A stretch of DNA of 64,000 nt from Opitutaceae bacterium. Its GTDB lineage: Bacteria > Verrucomicrobiota > Verrucomicrobiia > Opitutales > Opitutaceae. A program made the translations under genes and the position numbers. Location of the stretch: positions 1 to 64,000 of the forward strand of contig JAGYIG010000002.1 in assembly GCA_018402455.1 (NCBI GenBank), read 5' to 3'. Below are positions 48,894-56,302 of the stretch, in pieces. Position 1 is the first letter of the stretch; every line of letters starts with the position of its first letter. Under the pieces are notes generated by a model that was not told the DNA's origin, did not search any database, and worked only from the letters and a program-made list of their open reading frames with translations.

Positions 48894-49712
48894 ATGCGCC
48901 TGCTTCTTCGCATTTTATTTTGGTCCGCGACCACCAGTCTGTCGGTTGCCCACCTGCGGGCCGATGCCGTCGCGGCGGATATCGCCCGCATCCACGTGGA
49001 AGCCATTGGCGGGCAGGAGCGGATCGATCGCCTGCACAGCTTTCGGGCGGCGGGACAGTCCCAGCTCGGCGATGTGACCTTGGAGTTTCAGATGTGGGCT
49101 GCCCGACCTCGCTCCATTCGGATCGAGGTCATGATGGGGAATCAGGTGCTGGTGCAAGGCTGGGATGGTCGCCACGAACCTTGGATCCAAAACGGGCGGG
49201 ATGGTGCGGGGCAGCTCATGCCCGATGCCGTCAAAACCCGGTTTAAATCGGAATCCGACTTCGACACCCCCCTGATCAACCCGGAAACGCGGGGCTTCGC
49301 GCTGGAATACGCCGGCGAAGATGAAGTCGGCGGGCGTCCGGTCGTAAAACTTTTGGCCACCCGAGACCTCACTGACCAGTCCACCCTGTTTCTGGCGGCC
49401 GTCCTGCACGCGCTGGTCATTGTGCGTCAAGATCGGGTGCGGCTGGCAGCCGACGGCACGCGGGTGGCAACCCAGACTTTGTATGGAGATTTCCGGCCGG
49501 TGCTGGGCGTAATTTTGCCTCATCAGCTCCGGACCTACGAAGGTGAAACGCTGGTGAGCGACGTGATGCTCAATTGGATCGAGCCCAACCCGCCGATCGA
49601 ACCCACGATGTTTAGCCTGGCCGGGGGACCGGATGAATCCGTCGAGGAAGAAAACCTTAAAGCCCCTCCGGCGGCCGAACAGCACGAGCGGATTTTGGAG
49701 TTGGCGAACTAA
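48894..49712 (+). CDS. Secreted LolA/LppX-like protein
   Basis: Signal peptide; RIHVEAIGGQERIDRLHSFRAAGQSQLGDVTLEFQMWAARPRSIRIEVMMG. Confidence 0.6.
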   Translation: MRLLLRILFWSATTSLSVAHLRADAVAADIARIHVEAIGGQERIDRLHSFRAAGQSQLGDVTLEFQMWAARPRSIRIEVMMGNQVLVQGWDGRHEPWIQNGRDGAGQLMPDAVKTRFKSESDFDTPLINPETRGFALEYAGEDEVGGRPVVKLLATRDLTDQSTLFLAAVLHALVIVRQDRVRLAADGTRVATQTLYGDFRPVLGVILPHQLRTYEGETLVSDVMLNWIEPNPPIEPTMFSLAGGPDESVEEENLKAPPAAEQHERILELAN

Positions 49713-49787
49713 GCGCGGGGTAAAGGGATTCACGGGTTGCCCCCTCTCGGCTTGCCAGCGCCGCGACCAAGCCTTCTCACTCCTCCC

Positions 49788-50279
49788 ATGGCCTTATGGG
49801 GAACCGTGCAAACGCTGCGAGAGCAGCTCACCAATCATCCGCGCTTCGACGTCGCCCTCAACTATTTGGAGAAGGTGCTCACGCCGGGGACCACCGAGCA
49901 CGCTCGGGTCATGGCCGTCCCGGCAGGAGAAATGAAGCGCGTCGAACTGGCCGAAGGGGTGTTTGCGCTGGAGCAAGCCTACGTCGGCAAGTCGCGGGCC
50001 ATGGGACGCTTCGAAGCCCACGACCGGCACATTGACCTGCAGGCCATCCTGACCGGCCCCGAGCGCATGGACGTCACGGCTCGAGCGAAACTCAAAATTA
50101 ATGTGGATAACCTGACGGACCATGATGTCTGTTTCATGGACGACGCCACCGAGGTCTCCGTCTGGACCGTGCGCGCCGGCGAGGTCGCCGTCTTTTTCCC
50201 GAGCGACGCGCACATGCCTTCTTTGGCCGCCGGCGACCCGGTGCAGATTCACAAGACCTGCGTCAAAGTGGAGATTTAG
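49788..50279 (+). CDS. YhcH/YjgK/YiaL (DUF386) family protein
   Basis: GRFEAHDRHIDLQAILTGPERMDV...VSVWTVRAGEVAVFFPSDAHMPSLAAGDPVQIHKTCVKVEI. Confidence 0.93.
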   Translation: MALWGTVQTLREQLTNHPRFDVALNYLEKVLTPGTTEHARVMAVPAGEMKRVELAEGVFALEQAYVGKSRAMGRFEAHDRHIDLQAILTGPERMDVTARAKLKINVDNLTDHDVCFMDDATEVSVWTVRAGEVAVFFPSDAHMPSLAAGDPVQIHKTCVKVEI

Positions 50280-50691
50280 ACCGAGGCCGCGACCGAGGCC
50301 GCGGGGGGCGACTGAGCGGTGCGCGAGACCGACTCAACACCGGCACATCGATGGTGAGGACTCCGTCGTGCAGGTCCGCGCGAAGGGCTTCATAGTTCAG
50401 GTTTCGGCCCAGCCGCAGGTTCAATTGGTAATCCTTTTGGGCCCCCTCCAGATGGAGGGCCTGCCAGTTTCGACGCACCACCTGAGTCTTGCGGGCGGTG
50501 ACCGTGAGGTCCGTGTCGCGGGTGGTGATCTCGATGCCGTTGGCATCGACCCCGGGCACCCACACAACGATCCGCAGCGCGTCGTCCTGCGCCTGGGTGT
50601 CGAAATGCGGAGTCCGGAAGGTGGGAACAGCGCGCGCCGACGGCAACGAGCGGCGGGTGTCAGTGAGCGTATCGAGCGTGTTGGTATTCAT
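50263..50691 (-). CDS. Hsp20/alpha-crystallin small heat-shock protein
   Basis: ALRIVVWVPGVDANGIEITTRDTDLTVTARKT...YQLNLRLGRNLNYEALRADLHDGVLTIDVPV. Confidence 0.85.
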   Translation of the reverse strand: MNTNTLDTLTDTRRSLPSARAVPTFRTPHFDTQAQDDALRIVVWVPGVDANGIEITTRDTDLTVTARKTQVVRRNWQALHLEGAQKDYQLNLRLGRNLNYEALRADLHDGVLTIDVPVLSRSRAPLSRPPRPRSRPRSKSPL

Positions 50692-50979
50692 GGCAAAACG
50701 GGGAAAATAAGGATCCCGAGAGTCCGGTGAGGGCTTTCGTGCGGTTAAACGGGATCCGGTGAAGGAAGGTTTAAGCGGGAAAGCCCGTGCCCGGTTGGTG
50801 TTTCTGCCAACGCTGCACGGAGATCTGATTCATCGACTCAGCTACGAACGCGCCGACCTTGGTGAGGGCGGTGGAGCGGTTCGAAAGCTGAGGGTCGGTG
50901 CAGATCATGTGGTAACAACCGATACGGCCAATGCAGGCGGCGTGCCAAGTGTGATGAACGTTTTTAAGGTGAAGATTGC

Positions 50980-51987
50980 GTGACCGCCCGGCATCGCTCA
51001 GCGTCCGCCGCCATGCCTCCGTCTCGTGTCCTCGGTTGGTTGACCAACGCATTTCCCCTGTGGGTCCTGGTGCTGTGCGGGCTCGCTTTGATTGCGCCCG
51101 ACGGGTTCACGTGGTTCCGCGGGCCTTGGATCGTTTGGGGGTTGGCCGTCATCATGCTTGGCATGGGGCTGACCCTCACGCTGGAGGATTTCGCCGCGGT
51201 GCGCACCATGCCCAAGGCGGTGGGGATCGGGTTTGCCGCCCAGTATACGATCATGCCCCTGCTGGGTTGGTCGCTGGGCGTGGCCTTCGACTTGCCCACC
51301 GAGTATGCCGTGGGACTGGTGCTGGTGGCCTGCTGTCCGGGAGGGACGGCGTCGAATGTGGTGACCTTCATCGCCCGAGCCGATGTGTGCTTGTCCGTGG
51401 TGATGACCGCATGCTCGACCTTGGCGGCGATGGTCATGACCCCGTTCTTGACCACCCTGCTGGTGGGGGAGCGGGTGCCCGTGGACGCGCTGGGGTTGTT
51501 CAAAAGCACGGTGCAGGTGGTGTTCATTCCGGTGGCGCTGGGCGTGGGGTTAAACCGGTTCTTTCCCCGCGCGGTGCGCTCGGTGTTGCCGGTGGCTCCG
51601 CTCGTCTCGGTGGTCGTGATCGCCCTGATCTGTGCGAGCATCATCGGGCTGCGGGTCGAGGAGGTGAAAGCCAGTGCCGGGAGCCTGCTGGCGGCGGTGG
51701 CGTGCCTCCACCTCGGGGGCTTCGCGCTGGGCTATGGGTTGGCCACGTTGCTTAAGCTCCCGCCTGCCCGATCCCGCACGGTTTCCATTGAAGTGGGCAT
51801 GCAGAACTCCGGTTTGGGGGTGGTTTTGGCGAATAAACACTTCGTGAATCCGGCCACGGGAGTGGCCCTCGCGGCGGTGCCCTGCGCGATCTCCGCCGTC
51901 ATGCACTCCATCATCGGCAGCCTCTTCGCCGCCTACTGGCGCTGGCAGGACGAACGACCACCCGCTCGGTTAAAAACTGATAACTAA
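50980..51987 (+). CDS. Bile acid:sodium symporter (BASS) family transporter
   Basis: MLGMGLTLTLEDFAAV, VACCPGGTASNVVTFIARADVCLSVVMTACST, SIEVGMQNSGLGVVLANKHF. Confidence 0.94.
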   Translation: MTARHRSASAAMPPSRVLGWLTNAFPLWVLVLCGLALIAPDGFTWFRGPWIVWGLAVIMLGMGLTLTLEDFAAVRTMPKAVGIGFAAQYTIMPLLGWSLGVAFDLPTEYAVGLVLVACCPGGTASNVVTFIARADVCLSVVMTACSTLAAMVMTPFLTTLLVGERVPVDALGLFKSTVQVVFIPVALGVGLNRFFPRAVRSVLPVAPLVSVVVIALICASIIGLRVEEVKASAGSLLAAVACLHLGGFALGYGLATLLKLPPARSRTVSIEVGMQNSGLGVVLANKHFVNPATGVALAAVPCAISAVMHSIIGSLFAAYWRWQDERPPARLKTDN

Positions 51988-52000
51988 CCTAATATCAGTT
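51975..52000 (+). terminator. AT-rich hairpin at the end of the BASS transporter gene (stop codon in its loop)
   Basis: AACTGATA-ACTAACCTAA-TATCAGTT, perfect 8-bp stem; TAA stop at 51985-51987. No clear U-tract, so its terminator role is uncertain. Confidence 0.45.
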
Positions 52001-52106
52001 AATTAAGAATAAATTCACGCCGAGGGGCCAGACGCTTCAAAGGATTTGTCGGAGGCGGGTAGCTTTGAGGGTTGATCGGTTGCGGGGCGTGGCGGACAAC
52101 CGACGG

Positions 52107-52349
52107 ATGACGCCGCAGGAACAGAATTTCGCTGATTACAAACGGGCCGAGGCCAAGGCTCTGGAGATCGTCGCCGCCATGAAGGCGACGAGTCCTAAAA
52201 AAGTGGATATCGAGTTGGCGCTGCTCGTGGCCTTGTTCGAGCTGCACAAGGGCCAGACCGCTCCGGCCACCATTGGTCAAATCGTGCAGAGCCATCTGGA
52301 AACGTTGGTGCCGTTTTACACCCAGCAAGGCGGGCCGGCACCAAGCTGA
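52107..52349 (+). CDS. Small hypothetical protein
   Basis: 80-aa ORF MTPQEQNFADYKRAEAKALEIVAAMKATSPKKVDIELALLVALFELHKGQTAP. Confidence 0.6.
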   Translation: MTPQEQNFADYKRAEAKALEIVAAMKATSPKKVDIELALLVALFELHKGQTAPATIGQIVQSHLETLVPFYTQQGGPAPS

Positions 52350-52404
52350 TCGCCGCGCCCCCGGAACGTTGCCATTAGCGAAACCGTTTGGTAGCGTGCG
52401 GCTC

Positions 52405-52779
52405 ATGAGTTCACTTGCGGACGAAACGACGACGGTAGCAGAGCTGAAGGCACGGGTATTGGCGTTCGCCCGGGAGCGGGATTGGGAACAGTTTCACGCC
52501 CCCAAAAACCTGAGCATGGCTCTGGCCGCCGAGGCCGGTGAGCTGATGGAGCATTTTCTCTGGGCTTCATCGGAGGACTCCCGGGAAACGGCCCGGGACC
52601 CGGCAAAACGGGCCAAAATCGAGGAAGAACTTTCCGATGTAGTGATTTACGCGATCGAATTCGCCAACATGACCGGTATTGATCTGGCGGCCGCGATCGA
52701 GCGCAAGATGGCGGCCAACGCCGCCAAGTATCCGATCGAAAAAGCCAAGGGACGCTCCGTCAAATACGACGAACTTTAG
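52405..52779 (+). CDS. MazG-like nucleotide pyrophosphohydrolase
   Basis: FARERDWEQFHAPKNLSMALAAEAGELMEHFLW...EEELSDVVIYAIEFANMTGIDL. Confidence 0.95.
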   Translation: MSSLADETTTVAELKARVLAFARERDWEQFHAPKNLSMALAAEAGELMEHFLWASSEDSRETARDPAKRAKIEEELSDVVIYAIEFANMTGIDLAAAIERKMAANAAKYPIEKAKGRSVKYDEL

Positions 52780-52818
52780 ACCCCGGCATCGACCGCTTTG
52801 CGCTCAGGCAGATTTCGG

Positions 52819-53346
52819 CTACGCACCCTTCGGCCGGAAAACTTTCATGATCGCTTCGTTGCTTTCCAGCCGGGGCCCGCCGATCAGGTCGATGCAGTAG
52901 GGGATCGCCGGGAAAACGGCTTCGAGGTTCTCGCGGATCGCCTTGGGGCGCCCCGGCAGATTTACGATGAGACTCTGCCCGCGAATGCCGGCAGTTTGGC
53001 GCGAAAGGATGGCAGTGGGCACGTATTGCAGAGAGGTGTGGCGCATCAGCTCCCCGAATCCGGGCAGCATTTTCTGGCACACCGCCGCGGTGGCCTCCGG
53101 CGTCACATCGCGCTTGGCCGGGCCCGTTCCCCCGGTCGTAACGATGAGGGCACACTGGTCCTCATCCGCCATGGTTTTGAGCGTGTGCTCGATTTGGGTC
53201 TGTTCATCGGGGATAATGGCGTAGACCGGTTTGAAGGGGGTGGTGAGCCACTCGCGCAGTAAAGCCACGCAGGCCTTTCCGGGCTCGTCGTCATAGACCC
53301 CGGCGGCGGCGCGGTCCGATACGTTTATCACTCCAATCGTGATCAT
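52819..53346 (-). CDS. mog: Molybdopterin adenylyltransferase-like MogA/MoaB family protein
   Basis: IGVINVSDRAAAGVYDDEPGKA, ALIVTTGGTGPAKRDVTPEAT, LSRQTAGIRGQSLIVNLPGRPKAI. Confidence 0.92.
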   Translation of the reverse strand: MITIGVINVSDRAAAGVYDDEPGKACVALLREWLTTPFKPVYAIIPDEQTQIEHTLKTMADEDQCALIVTTGGTGPAKRDVTPEATAAVCQKMLPGFGELMRHTSLQYVPTAILSRQTAGIRGQSLIVNLPGRPKAIRENLEAVFPAIPYCIDLIGGPRLESNEAIMKVFRPKGA

Positions 53347-53374
53347 AATTTCAGGGTTGTTTTTCGCCAGACTC

Positions 53375-53444
53375 GTCCGCCAGCAGCGGGTTCACCCCCA
53401 GCAGCTGAGCTCCACGCTGGAGGGGCATCAGCTCAGCAGCGGAC
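53375..53444 (-). promoter_or_regulatory. Candidate structured leader RNA of mog (possible cis-regulatory RNA)
   Basis: Minus strand: closing stem GTCCGC...GCGGAC enclosing GCTGAG-CTGATGCCC-CTCC-AGCGT-GGAG-CTCAGC and a GGG-TGAA-CCC arm; ends 29 nt before the mog start. Confidence 0.5.
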
Positions 53445-53554
53445 CGCCCCAAAAGACAAGGCCGGAAACGACGGAGGGGTCGCGTCCCTTGCAGCGCTCG
53501 GGTAATTGATTAAGGTGTAATCTGGTAGAAGTTCATTCCGCCCCCTCCTGAATT

Positions 53555-53992
53555 ATGAAAACACCCATTATCGAAGCCTTACGCCTCGTCGTTGCCGACA
53601 CCTATGCTCTCATCGGCCAGACCCACGTCTGCCACTGGAACGTTCGTGGCCCGTCCTTCTTCTCGCTCCACGGAGCCTTTGAAGCCCAATACAACGAGCT
53701 CTTCGTCGCGGTCGATGAGATCGCCGAGCGCATCCGCGCCAAGGGTGCGTTGGCTCCGGGCGGTTTGTCGAATCTCGCCCGCATGGCCGGGATCACCGAG
53801 ATCGCCGAGGACTCCTCCGCGCAGGACATGGTGCGCCACTTGGTCGAGGCCAACGAAAAGCTCCTCCTTGACCTGAAGGCCGCCCGGGACTGCGCGAACG
53901 ACGAGCGGGACTCGGAAACCGAGGATTTGATGATCGCCCGGATTCAGGTTCACGAAAAGACCGTCTGGATGTTGAAGAGCTACCTCGAGTAG
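53555..53992 (+). CDS. dps: Dps-family DNA-binding ferritin-like protein
   Basis: LVVADTYALIGQTHVCHWNVRGPSFFSLHGAFEAQYNELFVAVDEIAERIRAKG. Confidence 0.94.
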   Translation: MKTPIIEALRLVVADTYALIGQTHVCHWNVRGPSFFSLHGAFEAQYNELFVAVDEIAERIRAKGALAPGGLSNLARMAGITEIAEDSSAQDMVRHLVEANEKLLLDLKAARDCANDERDSETEDLMIARIQVHEKTVWMLKSYLE

Positions 53993-54223
53993 GCGGCGCC
54001 CCTCGGTCCGGCAGGCGGGAGGAATCCCGCGAGAGCCGTTGGGACGGGTTAGGAAAAACAAACCCTTTGCCGCGGGTCGCTTAAAGACGGCAGCGCCACG
54101 CGGCTTCAGCCCGCCGATCGCTGACACCCCAAAACTCTCCGGGGTCCGCGCCGCCAATGACGATTTCGGAAGCGTTTCCAACGCGTCCGGCGCAGTCGCC
54201 AAGGGCTTGCCGCCGAACCAACC

Positions 54224-55057
54224 TTATTCCTCAAACCGTGCGATGATTTGCGCGGGGGTCACGCCTTGGGCGCGAAGGGCGCGCAAACTGAGGGCGTCCG
54301 AACGCTTGGCGAGGCGCTCGCCCGCCTCGTCCGTTAAGAGGGGGGCGTGAAAGTAGTCCGGCCGGGGCAACCCCAGCGCTCGCAACAGCAGAATCTGGCG
54401 AAAGGTGGACTTGATCAGGTCGGCTCCCCGCACGACCTCGGCGATTGCCATGGTGCCATCATCCACCGCACAAGCGAGTTGGTAGCTGGGCACGTGGTCT
54501 TTCCGCCAAACCAAAAAATCACCAAAATCCCGGCCGGCGGTGGCCCACTGCGGACCGGCGGCGCCGTCGGGGAAACTCACCGTCGTGTCGTCCGGCACGC
54601 GGAAGCGCCAGTTGCGGTCAAGGTGGTCCTCGATGGGCGAGGGGATTTCGGCGGCGGCCGGACGCCATGCCACCGGGTAGAGAGGCTCGTCGTTGAATCC
54701 CCCTTCGTGCGGCGCGGAAGCGGCCTCGGCGAGCTCCTTGCGGGACCGGTCACACGGGTAGATCAAACCGGCCTCGTGCAGTTGCCGGAGCGCGTCCTCG
54801 TAAATCGGAAGGCGGGCCGACTGGGTGAGGATGGGCTCCCACCACGAGAGGCCCAGCCAGGTCAGATCCTCGACCAAAGCCGCAGTGAATTCGGGACGGC
54901 ATCGCGCCGCATCCAAATCGTCGTTGCGCAGCACGAGGTGGCCGTGGCGCTGTTGCGCCCGGCGTTGCGCGATCCAAAACGTCCGGGCATGACCGAGGTG
55001 CATCAATCCGGTGGGGGACGGGGCGAGTCGTCCCACGTAGGGGGAGGCTTTAGTCAC
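54224..55057 (-). CDS. gluQ: Glutamyl-Q tRNA(Asp) synthetase-like protein
   Basis: YVGRLAPSPTGLMHLGHARTFWIAQRRA, RNDDLDAARCRPEF, DFLVWRKDHVPSYQLACAVDD, GERLAKRSDALSL; lacks an anticodon-binding domain. Confidence 0.93.
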   Translation of the reverse strand: MTKASPYVGRLAPSPTGLMHLGHARTFWIAQRRAQQRHGHLVLRNDDLDAARCRPEFTAALVEDLTWLGLSWWEPILTQSARLPIYEDALRQLHEAGLIYPCDRSRKELAEAASAPHEGGFNDEPLYPVAWRPAAAEIPSPIEDHLDRNWRFRVPDDTTVSFPDGAAGPQWATAGRDFGDFLVWRKDHVPSYQLACAVDDGTMAIAEVVRGADLIKSTFRQILLLRALGLPRPDYFHAPLLTDEAGERLAKRSDALSLRALRAQGVTPAQIIARFEE

Positions 55058-55104
55058 GGGGCAAACCGAAGGTTGGATTTACAAATTGAGTCCCGGCGGG
55101 TTTT

Positions 55105-55135
55105 CGGTGTCTATCCGTGTCCATCTGTGGTTAAG
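55105..55135. repeat. Orphan tandem-unit repeat (…GTGTCTATCCGTGTCCATCTGTGGTT) directly upstream of a LOG-family gene
   Basis: The reverse complement AACCACAGATGGACACGGATAGACAC shows three decamer-spaced CAC units. Confidence 0.7.
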
Positions 55136-55141
55136 AAAACA

Positions 55142-55744
55142 ATGCCCAAACTGATTTGTGTCTATTGCTCTTCGAGTCGGGACTTGGACCCGAAGTATTA
55201 CGCGGTGGGCGAGGCGATCGGACGGGGACTGGCGCAACGCGGGTGGGGGTTGATCTATGGTGGTGGCAATGCCGGCACGATGGGCGCCGTGGCGAGGGCC
55301 ACTCAAGCGGCGGGGGGCAAGGTGGTGGGCGTCATCCCGACCTTCATGATGGCGCGGGAGCTGGCCTTCCACACCGCGGACGAACTGGTGACGGTGGACT
55401 CGATGCGGGAACGCAAACGGATCATGGCCGAACGGGCGGATGCTTTTATCACGTTGCCGGGAGGCATTGGCACGTTGGAGGAGGTGAGCGAAATCATGGT
55501 GGAGCGGGGCTTGGCCCTGCACGACAAGCCGTTGGTGCTGCTCAACCAAGAGGGGTATTACGATGGGCTGCTGGCTTACTTCCGTCGTATGATTGACGAT
55601 CGCTTCAAATCAGCGGGCTTCGATTCGTTGTTTGGCGTGGCGACGACCCCGGAGGAAGTCTGGCCGCTCTTGGATCACCCCGTCGCATTCAAGGCGGACC
55701 CCCTGTGGCGTCAGCCGGAGGCGACCCCGGAGCCCCTGGCATGA
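55142..55744 (+). CDS. LOG family protein (cytokinin riboside 5'-monophosphate phosphoribohydrolase-like)
   Basis: LIYGGGNAGTMGAVARATQAAGGKVVGVIP, DSMRERKRIMAERADAFITLPGGIGTLEEVSEI. Confidence 0.95.
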   Translation: MPKLICVYCSSSRDLDPKYYAVGEAIGRGLAQRGWGLIYGGGNAGTMGAVARATQAAGGKVVGVIPTFMMARELAFHTADELVTVDSMRERKRIMAERADAFITLPGGIGTLEEVSEIMVERGLALHDKPLVLLNQEGYYDGLLAYFRRMIDDRFKSAGFDSLFGVATTPEEVWPLLDHPVAFKADPLWRQPEATPEPLA

Positions 55745-56298
55745 GTTCGGATCCCCGCGCCGCGGTGCTGCAATTACTCCGCGCCCACCGTGCTCGCGCG
55801 GCGGACGACCATGAGGCTGCGATGACGCAGGCGACGATTGATTTCGTGGCCGCGAATCCGGACTGCGCCCAACGATCATTGCGGGTGGGGCATCTGACGG
55901 GATCGGCTTGGATCGTGGATCCGTCGCGGCGCCACACGCTCCTCACCCATCATCGCAAACTCAACAAGTGGCTGCAATTGGGCGGTCATGCCGATGGGGA
56001 CCTCGATCTCGCCGCAGTGGCGTGGCGGGAGGCCGTTGAAGAGAGCTGTTTGAGTCAGCTGAACCCGGTGGGTGCCGATTTATTCGATGTCGACCGCCAC
56101 TTGATTCCGGCCCGGCGGAACGAGCCCGAGCATTGGCACTACGATCTGCGTTTCATGATCGAAGCCGACCCGGCTGAGCCCTTTGTGGTGTCCGACGAAT
56201 CTCATGAACTCGCATGGATCGAAATCGCCCGGATGGCTGACTACAATCCGGAGGAATCGATGATGCGGATGGCGCGCAAAACGCTCGGTCTCGCGTAG
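55741..56298 (+). CDS. NUDIX hydrolase
   Basis: GSAWIVDPSRRHTLLTHHRKLNKWLQLGGHADGDLDLAAVAWREAVEESCL; ATGA overlap with the preceding gene. Confidence 0.88.
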   Translation: MSSDPRAAVLQLLRAHRARAADDHEAAMTQATIDFVAANPDCAQRSLRVGHLTGSAWIVDPSRRHTLLTHHRKLNKWLQLGGHADGDLDLAAVAWREAVEESCLSQLNPVGADLFDVDRHLIPARRNEPEHWHYDLRFMIEADPAEPFVVSDESHELAWIEIARMADYNPEESMMRMARKTLGLA

Positions 56299-56302
56299 CG
56301 GG

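Noticed and set aside
50721-50758. GGATCCC...GGGATCC inverted repeat in the hsp20 upstream region
   Set aside because: Only 7 bp with a long spacer, and the arms are restriction-site-like palindromes likely by chance at this GC content. It could be a heat-shock element, but there is no further support.
50771-51052. 93-aa minus-strand ORF between hsp20 and the BASS transporter
   Set aside because: Some plausible C-terminal composition, but no recognisable family, and its N-terminus overlaps the transporter start. Not enough support.
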